Positions 14,996 to 19,952 of a stretch of 19,952 nt of DNA are shown here, piece by piece (the stretch's first letter is position 1; every line of letters begins with the position of its first letter). Source of the DNA: Bacillota bacterium (GTDB lineage: Bacteria; Bacillota; Clostridia; Oscillospirales; Ruminococcaceae); the NCBI GenBank assembly GCA_023433405.1, contig JAEZCT010000018.1:1-19952 (forward strand), in the 5' to 3' direction. The notes beneath the pieces are model-generated. The model searched no databases. It worked only from the letters and a program-made list of their open reading frames with translations, and had not been told where the DNA came from. Made by a program: the position numbers and the translations under genes.

Positions 14996-15931
14996 ATGGC
15001 GGAATACAGCGGATTTTTCCCGGACATAGACGGGGACCGGGAATACACCACGGATTTTCTGGCGCGCTGGGTGGCAAGCTTTATTGGCAATGGCGTCTAT
15101 GACGGCACCCTTGGTGTAACAGCGGGTGATCATATGCAGATCATCCTTCCCGCAGGTCAGGCGTGGATTAACGGTTATTACTACCGCAATGACGGAAGCT
15201 TAGCCATAGCGGTGGAAAACGCCGACGGGGTACTGGCACGCAGGGATACGGTGGTGCTGCGCTGGGACATTAACACCCGCAGCATCGTGGTTAGGGTTAT
15301 GACAGGAACGCCAGCGGCAAGCCCGGCCGCCCCCGCAATAATTCGAGGAGCGGAGCAGTACGACCTCAAACTTGCGGAGATCAGCATCCCGGCGGGAACC
15401 ACAGCCATCACGCAGGCACTCATCACCGACTACCGGCTCGACACCGGCGTGTGCGGCATTGTCACCGGTGTAGTGGAGCAGGTGGATACCGGGACGTTTT
15501 ACAGCCAGATACAGGATGACTTGGCGCAGTTCAAGGCGGTCAGCGAGGCAGGCTTTGACGCTTGGTTTGATGGGATCAGAGATATTCTTGACGAGAGTGC
15601 GGCAGCGAATCTGCTTACGATGGTAAACGAACTAAAACAGCCTTATAACGTAGTTATTAATACTGTTGGCACGATTACCGCACAGCCTAACACCACAAAT
15701 GCCGTAGGCAGCCTAACTGTGCTGGAAATTACTATTTCCGACCCGCTTGATGGGCAGGTAAGCGAGTACGTTATTATGGGCACTAGCGGCGCGACCGCGC
15801 CGACTATCACAATTACCAGTGGGATGGCAATTGATTGGGGATTAAAAGGTGCTCCAATTATTTCAGTCAACTCTTCCTACATAATTGCTATTACTGCGAT
15901 AAACGGGGAGATGTTCGGTTTCTGGAGGTGA
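14996..15931 (+). CDS. Baseplate / receptor-binding tail protein
   Basis: 311 residues. N-terminal ~150 residues hold a baseplate-attachment type domain: SGFFPDIDGDREYTTDFLAR, then AGQAWINGYYYRNDGSLAIA and RRDTVVLRWDINTRSIVVRV; this layout is common to Clostridia prophage baseplate proteins. A helical linker (~165-215: QIQDDLAQFKAVSEAGFDAW) connects to a small beta domain (~220-311) with EYVIMGTSGATAPTITITSG and GAPIISVNSSYIIAITAING, resembling the short beta-rich ends of tail fibres. Bases after about 15620 are visibly more AT-rich than the first two thirds of the gene, suggesting that the receptor-facing end was exchanged. The ATG follows the previous stop by two bases. Confidence 0.75.
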   Translation: MAEYSGFFPDIDGDREYTTDFLARWVASFIGNGVYDGTLGVTAGDHMQIILPAGQAWINGYYYRNDGSLAIAVENADGVLARRDTVVLRWDINTRSIVVRVMTGTPAASPAAPAIIRGAEQYDLKLAEISIPAGTTAITQALITDYRLDTGVCGIVTGVVEQVDTGTFYSQIQDDLAQFKAVSEAGFDAWFDGIRDILDESAAANLLTMVNELKQPYNVVINTVGTITAQPNTTNAVGSLTVLEITISDPLDGQVSEYVIMGTSGATAPTITITSGMAIDWGLKGAPIISVNSSYIIAITAINGEMFGFWR

Positions 15932-15935
15932 TAGA

Positions 15936-16178
15936 TTGTTATTTGCAAAGTTAATGATGATGGTTTTTCATGAAACTTTTATTAAGCTAGTAAACCCTAC
16001 TACTTTACCGGGAGGGATCACCCCGTATATGGGCGGGAACGGCATAACCATTTCTCCTGAGGGGGAGCTTATCGCCTTGGCTCATGATGCTCCTCCATAT
16101 CTCATGATATACAAAAAAAAACGGCGATTCATTTACAGCATTGCAAGCGATGGCAACATTGCCGGCTACAAGGGGTAA
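15936..16178 (+). CDS. Propeller-repeat tail protein, 5' part (split at A9 run)
   Basis: TTG start with GGAGGTG five bases upstream. The first ~60 residues form repeat one of a WD40/YVTN-like beta-propeller protein: FIKLVNPTTLPGG, GNGITISPEGELIALAH, then PPYLMIYKK. At the A9 run (16113-16121) the frame leaves the repeat pattern and gives 19 unrelated residues before TAA. Dropping one A gives IYKKNGDSFTALQ, which continues exactly in the repeat consensus and joins the next ORF. The intact protein would be 202 residues with four repeats. The locus is therefore a frameshifted gene, a slippage-expressed gene or a sequencing error; see findings. Located among tail fibre genes, so a host-binding role is inferred. 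Confidence 0.75.
   Translation: MLFAKLMMMVFHETFIKLVNPTTLPGGITPYMGGNGITISPEGELIALAHDAPPYLMIYKKKRRFIYSIASDGNIAGYKG
16113..16121 (+). repeat. A9 homopolymer at the frame break
   Basis: Nine consecutive A residues inside the propeller-repeat gene. Loss of one A (or gain of two) in DNA or RNA restores the frame between the two ORF halves. Runs of this length are known to cause transcriptional slippage and replication slippage in bacteria. Confidence 0.85.
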
Positions 16179-16545
16179 GGACGTCTCTTTTTCACCGGAC
16201 GGGATACACCTCGCTTTTGCGCATGAGTCAGCCACGTCCCCGTTTATCACCATATACAAAAGAAACGGAGACGCTTTTACAAAGCTTTCCAGTCCGTCAA
16301 GCCTGCCGACAGGACAGGGCAACGGCATAGCCTTTTCGCCGGACGGAAAGTACTTGGTCATTGCACACACCACGTCCCCGTTTATCACCATATACAAGCG
16401 AAACGGAGACGTGTTTACGAAGCTCTCAAATCCGGGGACTCTACCTTCCGGGCAAAGCAATGGTGCTGTGTTTTCGCCCGATGTCGTGCATCTTGTTATA
16501 GCACACGTTGATGCTCCGCGCATCACATTTTATAAATTGATTTAA
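16141..16545 (+). CDS. Propeller-repeat tail protein, 3' part
   Basis: Continuation of the split repeat protein in the +1 frame; the frame is open back to the A9 run. Its first possible starts (TTG 16141, ATG 16150) lack a ribosome site, so independent translation is unlikely. Three repeats are visible: KDVSFSPDGIHLAFAH...PFITIYKRNGD, NGIAFSPDGKYLVIAH...PFITIYKRNGD and SNGAVFSPDVVHLVIAH...RITFYKLI. Each unit of about 46 residues has the FSPDG turn and the IYKRNG strand end. Known propellers usually have six to eight blades per ring, so four repeats suggest either a contracted array or assembly of more than one chain. It ends 14 bases before the next gene. Confidence 0.75.
   Translation: MQAMATLPATRGKDVSFSPDGIHLAFAHESATSPFITIYKRNGDAFTKLSSPSSLPTGQGNGIAFSPDGKYLVIAHTTSPFITIYKRNGDVFTKLSNPGTLPSGQSNGAVFSPDVVHLVIAHVDAPRITFYKLI
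16232..16411 (+). repeat. Two near-identical 42-base direct repeats, 138-base period
   Basis: Copies at 16232-16273 and 16370-16411 match at 40 of 42 positions (first 28 bases identical). They encode TSPFITIYKRNGD in successive propeller repeats. The close nucleotide identity points to recent duplication and would permit recombination that adds or removes a 46-residue unit. Confidence 0.85.
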
Positions 16546-16559
16546 TGAGGTGAACACCT

Positions 16560-17243
16560 ATGTATATAAAACAAATCGGAACCGGCTACCAGCCCGCACC
16601 CGCTACGCTTACCCACACCGCGAACGGTGCGGTGCATGAAATCATAAATCCCACCAAGCAGCAATATGCGGCACAAGGGTACTTTGAAGTACAGGAAGCC
16701 ACACCGCCCGAGTACGACCCGCGCACCCACACGGCAACCAGTACCTACACCCTAACAGGTGGCATCTGGGTGCAGCAATGGATGCTGTCAGAGATTCCTG
16801 CATCTGCCTGTAACGAACTGCGCGCCGCCAAACTCGCCGAAATCAACGCCGCCTGCGAGGAGGCAATTTACGCCGGGGTTGACGTGGAGACAACTAAAGG
16901 CACCGAGCATTTCAGCCTGACCGCAAACGACCAGATCAATATCGCGTTTTACGAGCAACAGATTGCGGCGGGCGCGTCCCACATCCCTTATCACGCCGAC
17001 GGCAGGCTGTGCCGAATGTTTACAGCGGCGGAAATCCGCGCGGTCGCCGAAGCGGCGGCGCGGCACAAGGTGTACCACCTGACCTACTGCAACCACCTGC
17101 GCGTGTATATCGCGGGGCTTACGGACGCCGCCGCCATCGTGGAGGTAACTTATGGCATGATGCTTTCGGAGGAATTGCAGGGAAGTCTGGACGGAATAAT
17201 GTACTTGTTAGGGGGAAATCCACCGAATGAAGATGATACTTAA
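16560..17243 (+). CDS. Tail-associated protein, DUF4376-like C-terminal domain
   Basis: 227 residues, ATG with GAGGTGA upstream. The N-terminal part (~1-75) has a short beta region with a GYFEVQEATPPEYDPRTHTA segment, similar to phage fibre-adaptor starts. The C-terminal part (~85-200) follows the DUF4376-like pattern: AAKLAEINAACEEAIYAGVD, then FSLTANDQINIAFYEQQIAA, PYHADGRLCRMFTAAEI and HKVYHLTYCNHLRVYI. Proteins of this group sit at the end of tail modules in many phages, near fibre or fibre-assembly genes; biochemical function is not established. It overlaps the following membrane protein gene by 17 bases. Confidence 0.7.
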   Translation: MYIKQIGTGYQPAPATLTHTANGAVHEIINPTKQQYAAQGYFEVQEATPPEYDPRTHTATSTYTLTGGIWVQQWMLSEIPASACNELRAAKLAEINAACEEAIYAGVDVETTKGTEHFSLTANDQINIAFYEQQIAAGASHIPYHADGRLCRMFTAAEIRAVAEAAARHKVYHLTYCNHLRVYIAGLTDAAAIVEVTYGMMLSEELQGSLDGIMYLLGGNPPNEDDT

Positions 17244-17643
17244 GCTGTTTTATCTGTTTGTATTCGGGGGCATAGTTTATGCCTTGATTGAACTGCTCTT
17301 TCGCGGCAATACTCATTGGACGATGGTGCTCGCCGGGGGGCTTTGCTTTATCCTGATTGGCGGCATTAACGAGATATTTACTTATGAAATGGCCATCACC
17401 AGCCAGATGCTGATCTCCGCCGTGATTATTACGGTGGTAGAATTCTTCACCGGCCTGTTGGTAAACTGCTGCCTTGGCTGGAATGTTTGGGATTACAGTG
17501 ATATGCCATATAACCTGCATGGGCAGGTTTGTCTCATATTCCTGTGCGCGTGGTTTTTCTTGTCGCTCGCGGCAATACTGCTGGACGATTTTTTACGATA
17601 CAAGCTGTTTGGCGAGGAAAAGCCGCATTACAAAATATTATGA
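17227..17643 (+). CDS. CmpB-like (putative ABC-transporter type IV) membrane protein
   Basis: 138 residues with four predicted membrane segments (about 5-23, 30-50, 60-80 and 98-119). The NVWDYSDMPYNLHGQVCLIF block and the closing DDFLRYKLFGEEKP fit the PF06541 family, annotated as putative ABC-transporter permease but of unknown function. AGGGGG lies before the ATG, and the gene overlaps the upstream stop. Its stop overlaps the holin ATG (ATGA), so it is translationally tied to the lysis module. No ATPase partner is present, which argues against real transport; a membrane role in lysis or in superinfection immunity is a hypothesis only. Confidence 0.8.
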   Translation: MKMILKLFYLFVFGGIVYALIELLFRGNTHWTMVLAGGLCFILIGGINEIFTYEMAITSQMLISAVIITVVEFFTGLLVNCCLGWNVWDYSDMPYNLHGQVCLIFLCAWFFLSLAAILLDDFLRYKLFGEEKPHYKIL

Positions 17644-18140
17644 AGAGGGTGAAGGGAGTGACAAGCAAAATAAAGGCCGCCATTACCCTGACTGCGGGGA
17701 CGCTGTCCGCGTGGCTGGGGATACTGGCGGTACCCATGGGGGTGCTAATCGGGCTGAACCTGAGCGACTACATAACCGGCCTGATGGCGGCAAAATATCG
17801 GGGGCAGACAATCAGCTCCTACAAGGGCTTTCGGGGTATTGCAAAAAAGGTCTGCATGTGGCTTTTGGTGGGCGTGGGGGCAGTCGTGGATTGGCTGCTG
17901 CTTTTTGCCGGGGAAACAGTGGGGCTTACCATACGGCTGAAATTCGCGGTGGCATCCATCGTGGCAATCTGGTTAATCTGCAATGAGCTGATATCTATAC
18001 TTGAAAATATTCAGGATATCGGCGTGCCGCTACCGCCGTTTCTCGTAAAGCTTATTCAAAAGATTAAAAACGAAGCCGAGAGCAAAGGGGAGGATGAAGA
18101 ACATGAAGATAACAAAGAAAACGACCTCGAACCGGTATAA
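17640..18140 (+). CDS. Phage holin (toxin secretion/lysis holin family)
   Basis: 166 residues from the ATG at 17640, which overlaps the previous stop. In-frame GTGs at 17649 and 17658 are possible alternative starts, and none has an ideally spaced ribosome site. An in-frame extension back to 17529 lies inside the preceding gene and was not used. Three hydrophobic segments: GTLSAWLGILAVPMGVLIGL, KKVCMWLLVGVGAVVDWLLL and KFAVASIVAIWLICNELISI. NLSDYITGLMAAKYRGQTIS followed by SYKGFRGI matches the Phage_holin_4_1 family. The C-terminus is strongly charged (KGEDEEHEDNKEND), usual for holin regulation at the inner face. It opens the membrane so that the amidase, encoded by the overlapping next gene, can reach the wall. 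Confidence 0.9.
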   Translation: MKRVKGVTSKIKAAITLTAGTLSAWLGILAVPMGVLIGLNLSDYITGLMAAKYRGQTISSYKGFRGIAKKVCMWLLVGVGAVVDWLLLFAGETVGLTIRLKFAVASIVAIWLICNELISILENIQDIGVPLPPFLVKLIQKIKNEAESKGEDEEHEDNKENDLEPV

Positions 18141-18771
18141 CGGCCGCGCGGGATGGGTGCCGGATATGATAGTCTGCCACACTGCGGACGGTACATATGA
18201 GGGTACAATCCTATGGATAGAAAACCAGTCCTCCGAGGTTTCCTCGCACTATGTGGTAGCTAAGGATGGTCGGGTGACACAGATGGTTGACCTCAAGGAT
18301 GGGGCATGGTGCAATGGAACCTCCACCGTCGCGACGAAAAACTCCTACTACGCAAAATCCTCGCTGGAGGTCGTGCGCCAGCGCAAGGCAAACGCAAACT
18401 ATTACACCGTCTCCATTGAGTTTGAAGGGTTTTGGAAGGATACCAAGGGCAGGCTGACGGATGCGCAGTTTAGCGCAGCGGCGGATTTAATCCGTCAGAT
18501 CCGCGCGGAGGTCAAGGCACAGTTTGGGGTGGATATCCCCATCGACCGGGAGCATATCGTGGGGCATCATCAAATCAGCCCTGTAACGCGCCCCAACTGC
18601 CCCGGAGAGCTGTTCCAGTGGGATGCGCTAATTGACGCGCTCAAGGCTGACGCGCCGCCCACCCCGGATGAGCCGGATTACAAGGCGCTGTTTTTAGCGG
18701 AGCAGACGGAGCACCATGCAACTAAGGCGGCTTTGGAGTCACTAAAGCAGGGCATTCGCGCCCTGCTTTAA
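18103..18771 (+). CDS. Endolysin: N-acetylmuramoyl-L-alanine amidase (Amidase_2)
   Basis: 222 residues from the ATG at 18103, nine bases after GGGGAGG; an ATG at 18094 directly touches that site and is less likely. It cuts the amide bond between muramic acid and the peptide stem. Zinc ligands: His in MIVCHTADG (about H26), His in HIVGHHQISP (about H155) and Cys in RPNCPGELF (about C166); SSHYVVAKDGRVTQMV is the typical core. The catalytic domain ends near 185. The last ~35 residues form a short helical, coiled-coil-like tail rather than a recognisable wall-binding repeat domain. It starts inside the holin gene (38-base overlap). Confidence 0.93.
   Translation: MKITKKTTSNRYNGRAGWVPDMIVCHTADGTYEGTILWIENQSSEVSSHYVVAKDGRVTQMVDLKDGAWCNGTSTVATKNSYYAKSSLEVVRQRKANANYYTVSIEFEGFWKDTKGRLTDAQFSAAADLIRQIRAEVKAQFGVDIPIDREHIVGHHQISPVTRPNCPGELFQWDALIDALKADAPPTPDEPDYKALFLAEQTEHHATKAALESLKQGIRALL
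18743..18770 (+). repeat. Perfect 11-bp hairpin at the amidase stop codon
   Basis: TAAAGCAGGGC and GCCCTGCTTTA around ATTCGC form a perfect stem that overlaps the last codons of the amidase; the stop itself is 18769-18771. It is followed by an A run rather than a T run, so it is not a clear terminator. It could protect the mRNA 3' end or weakly attenuate the following gene. Confidence 0.65.
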
Positions 18772-18803
18772 AAAATACATAAAAACACAGGAGGAAAAGA
18801 TTT

Positions 18804-19022
18804 ATGGACTGGCAGGCTATTATCGAGGCGGGCAAAAACGTGTTAAGCGTGCTGCTGATTCTGGGAGGCATTGCCGCAGGGTTTGGGGTTGTCTATTACA
18901 AGGCAAGCGCAAGGCTCCAGACCAAGGCGGCGGAACTGATTGCCGTCGCAGAGGGCATGTACACCGAATTTGACTGGGTGCAGGTGTTTGCGGTTAAGCA
19001 ACTGGATAAGATTACAAAGTAA
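18804..19022 (+). CDS. Small membrane protein, LLH-holin-like
   Basis: 72 residues, ATG with AGGAGG upstream. One membrane segment (VLSVLLILGGIAAGFGVVYY, about 13-32) is followed by an amphipathic helix with KAAELIAVAEGMYTEF. The single N-terminal membrane helix and the A-x-x-LI-x-x-AE-x-xY pattern resemble the LLH phage holin family, though shorter than most members. Placed after the amidase and right before the strong terminator, it would be the last gene of the late operon. It may be a second holin or an accessory lysis factor working with the holin at 17640; that pairing is inferred from position. Confidence 0.65.
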   Translation: MDWQAIIEAGKNVLSVLLILGGIAAGFGVVYYKASARLQTKAAELIAVAEGMYTEFDWVQVFAVKQLDKITK

Positions 19023-19040
19023 GGCTATAGGTTAATTCGC

Positions 19041-19070
19041 AAGGCGGGGGCTTCGGCTCCCGCCTTTTTT
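19041..19070 (+). terminator. Strong rho-independent terminator ending the phage late operon
   Basis: An 11-bp stem (AAGGCGGGGGC / GCTCCCGCCTT, one G-U pair) closed by a C(TTCG)G tetraloop, which is exceptionally stable, followed by six T residues. It lies 18 bases after the last phage gene and shields the adjacent host sequence from phage late transcription. Confidence 0.93.
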
Positions 19071-19090
19071 GATTTGTGTAAAGCTGGGGG

Positions 19091-19132
19091 GTGAGTATTC
19101 AAAGTTGCAATTACAATGTATACATTTACGGC
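19091..19132. other. Candidate right attachment site (attR) junction
   Basis: Homology to the CotJC/Mn-catalase family begins abruptly at GGCACCGAAGAA (19130 on); the preceding bases do not encode the family sequence. On the phage side of the break lies a 12-bp palindrome AATGTATACATT (19115-19126) in an AT-rich stretch. The exact core cannot be found without the other prophage end. Confidence 0.5.
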
Positions 19133-19561
19133 ACCGAAGAACTCGGACACGTCGAGATGGTTTGCGCTATCGTATATCAGCTAACCCGGAACCTTACCGA
19201 AAAGGATATCAAGGACAGCGGTTTCGACACCTATTTTGTTGACCATACAACGGGCCTGTATCCCATCGCAGCGTCCGGCGTACCCTTTGACGCAAGCACC
19301 TTTGATTCTTCCGGCGATGTGCTGGCTGATCTCCATGAAGACCTTGCCGCCGAACAGAAGGCTCGGGTAACATACGACAACATTCTGAGGCTGGCCGACG
19401 ATCCGGATGTAAGAGATCCTATTAAGTTCCTTCGTCAACGAGAGATTGTACATTACCAAAGATTTGGTGAAGGCCTGCGCGTAGCCCAGGATCATATGGA
19501 TTCCCGAAACTTCTACGCGTTTAACCCCGCCTTCGATCAGCCGAGAAAAGGGCTTAAATAA
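19091..19561 (+). CDS. cotJC: Manganese catalase / spore coat CotJC, 3' part interrupted by the prophage
   Basis: The frame encodes the C-terminal two thirds of a CotJC-type Mn catalase. Visible metal-ligand motifs: GTEELGHVEM (E and H), then LHEDLAAEQKARVTYDNILR (E) and REIVHYQRFGEGLR (H). Missing are the first ~60 residues, including the helix that carries the first ligand glutamate. The 13 residues before GTEEL (MSIQSCNYNVYIY) are unlike the family and come from sequence beside the phage terminator. A GTG at 19091 with a G-run upstream could permit translation of a 156-residue fragment, but an active enzyme is unlikely. In spore formers, CotJC is an inner coat protein in the mother cell, normally with cotJA and cotJB upstream. 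Those and the 5' part should lie at the other prophage end. Confidence 0.85.
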   Translation: MSIQSCNYNVYIYGTEELGHVEMVCAIVYQLTRNLTEKDIKDSGFDTYFVDHTTGLYPIAASGVPFDASTFDSSGDVLADLHEDLAAEQKARVTYDNILRLADDPDVRDPIKFLRQREIVHYQRFGEGLRVAQDHMDSRNFYAFNPAFDQPRKGLK

Positions 19562-19622
19562 CAGAATTGTGGGATAACATAAGTTCTGTTATAGGCTGTT
19601 GGTTGTAAATTGTAAGAGGCTC

Positions 19623-19674
19623 ATGATAAACCGTGCGGCGGCTATACGTTTCGCTGCTGTCCGGTTTATCATTT
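19623..19674 (+). terminator. Hairpin terminator downstream of cotJC
   Basis: ATGATAAACCG (19623-19633) pairs perfectly with CGGTTTATCAT (19662-19672), and an inner GCGGCG/CGCTGC stem (one G-U pair) extends it. Only a TTTAAG follows, so the T tract is short. Position 60 bases after the cotJC stop fits the end of the host transcription unit. Confidence 0.6.
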
Positions 19675-19852
19675 AAGTCCTTATAAAGACGGAATTAATA
19701 TTAGCAGGTGAGTTGAAAAGCTCATGGAGTAATGTATAACAATGCCGTTCAACGCGATTGAGCTTTTGGAACAAGTTGTATAATTTCGGGAGTTTATCAC
19801 TAGATGTTTCTGCGCTGAAAGGGGCCACGCCAAACGCATGAGTTAAAAAACC

Positions 19853-19952
19853 ATGAACAACAGCCGATATATCCCATGGGGTGAGAGGGAGATGAACGAG
19901 CTGCTAGAGTACCTGACACAAGTAAACGACAATCGGCAGGAAAAGAAAGTGC
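19853..19952 (+). CDS. Unknown host ORF, 5' part, runs off the window
   Basis: An ATG at 19853 follows an in-frame stop at 19844 and stays open for the remaining 100 bases (33 residues: MNNSRYIPWGEREMNELLEY and then a polar stretch). No good ribosome site precedes it, whereas GAGAGGGAG lies directly before a second in-frame ATG at 19892, so the true start may be there. Family not recognised. An imperfect promoter-like TATAAT lies at 19779-19784. Confidence 0.4.
   Translation, partial: MNNSRYIPWGEREMNELLEYLTQVNDNRQEKKV

Noticed and set aside
17529..17639. N-terminal extension of the holin to 17529
   Set aside because: It overlaps the CmpB-like gene, which has a clear family motif there, and the added residues are basic and not holin-like.
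18743..18770. Hairpin at the end of the amidase as a rho-independent terminator
   Set aside because: The stem is perfect, but an A run instead of a T run follows on the forward strand, so I list it only as a structured repeat.
19020..19130. tRNA gene as the integration target
   Set aside because: No cloverleaf-like sequence is present at the junction; the break lies in a protein-coding gene.
19716..19767. AAAAGCTCA ... TGAGCTTTT inverted repeat after cotJC
   Set aside because: 9-bp arms separated by 34 bases with no associated gene signal; could be chance.
19758..19784. Promoter TTGAGC-15-TATAAT before the last partial ORF
   Set aside because: The -10 is good, but the -35 is imperfect and the spacer is two bases short; not strong enough to list as a promoter.

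Overview
The window is the late half of a prophage from a long-tailed (siphovirus) phage of the HK97 type, followed on the right by host chromosome. The host looks like a spore-forming, moderately GC-rich member of the Clostridia. I infer this from purine-rich Shine-Dalgarno sites, frequent TTG and GTG starts, the protein families present, and the spore-coat (CotJC-type) gene at the right junction. The species cannot be named from this sequence.

Layout. Positions 1-1250 hold accessory genes: the 3' end of a beta-class DNA methyltransferase, then a reverse-strand hicA-hicB toxin-antitoxin pair with a consensus promoter and a palindromic operator. Positions 1250-4060 are the packaging module: a small unknown ORF, an HNH nuclease, a GC-rich palindrome that may be cos, and the two terminase subunits. 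Positions 4058-9094 are the head and connector genes in HK97 order: portal, ClpP-like protease, capsid, small protein, gp6-like connector, head closure, gp10-like protein and tail terminator. Positions 9091-13043 hold the tail tube protein, a terminator, a tail chaperone pair joined by a -1 frameshift site, and the tape measure. Positions 13048-17243 hold the distal tail protein, a Gp37-like hub, a baseplate/fibre protein, a four-repeat propeller-like protein split at an A9 run, and a DUF4376-like protein. Positions 17227-19022 are the lysis module: a CmpB-like membrane protein, a holin, an amidase and an LLH-type small membrane protein, closed by a strong terminator.

At about 19130 the sequence switches abruptly into the middle of a manganese-catalase/CotJC gene that lacks its 5' third. 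The simplest reading is that the phage is integrated inside cotJC and this is the right attachment junction. After cotJC come a hairpin terminator at 19623-19674 and about 180 bases with no convincing gene (only a weak TATAAT and a 9-bp inverted repeat). An unidentified ORF then starts at 19853 and runs off the window.

The structural genes are packed with 1-17 base overlaps and are almost certainly co-transcribed. The most interesting points are the split sporulation gene, the A9-interrupted propeller fibre, the hicAB promoter with its operator filling the -35/-10 spacer, the phased CCCAAAC frameshift heptamer, and the exact 22-residue repeats in the tape measure. No tRNA, rRNA, CRISPR array or insertion sequence was seen.
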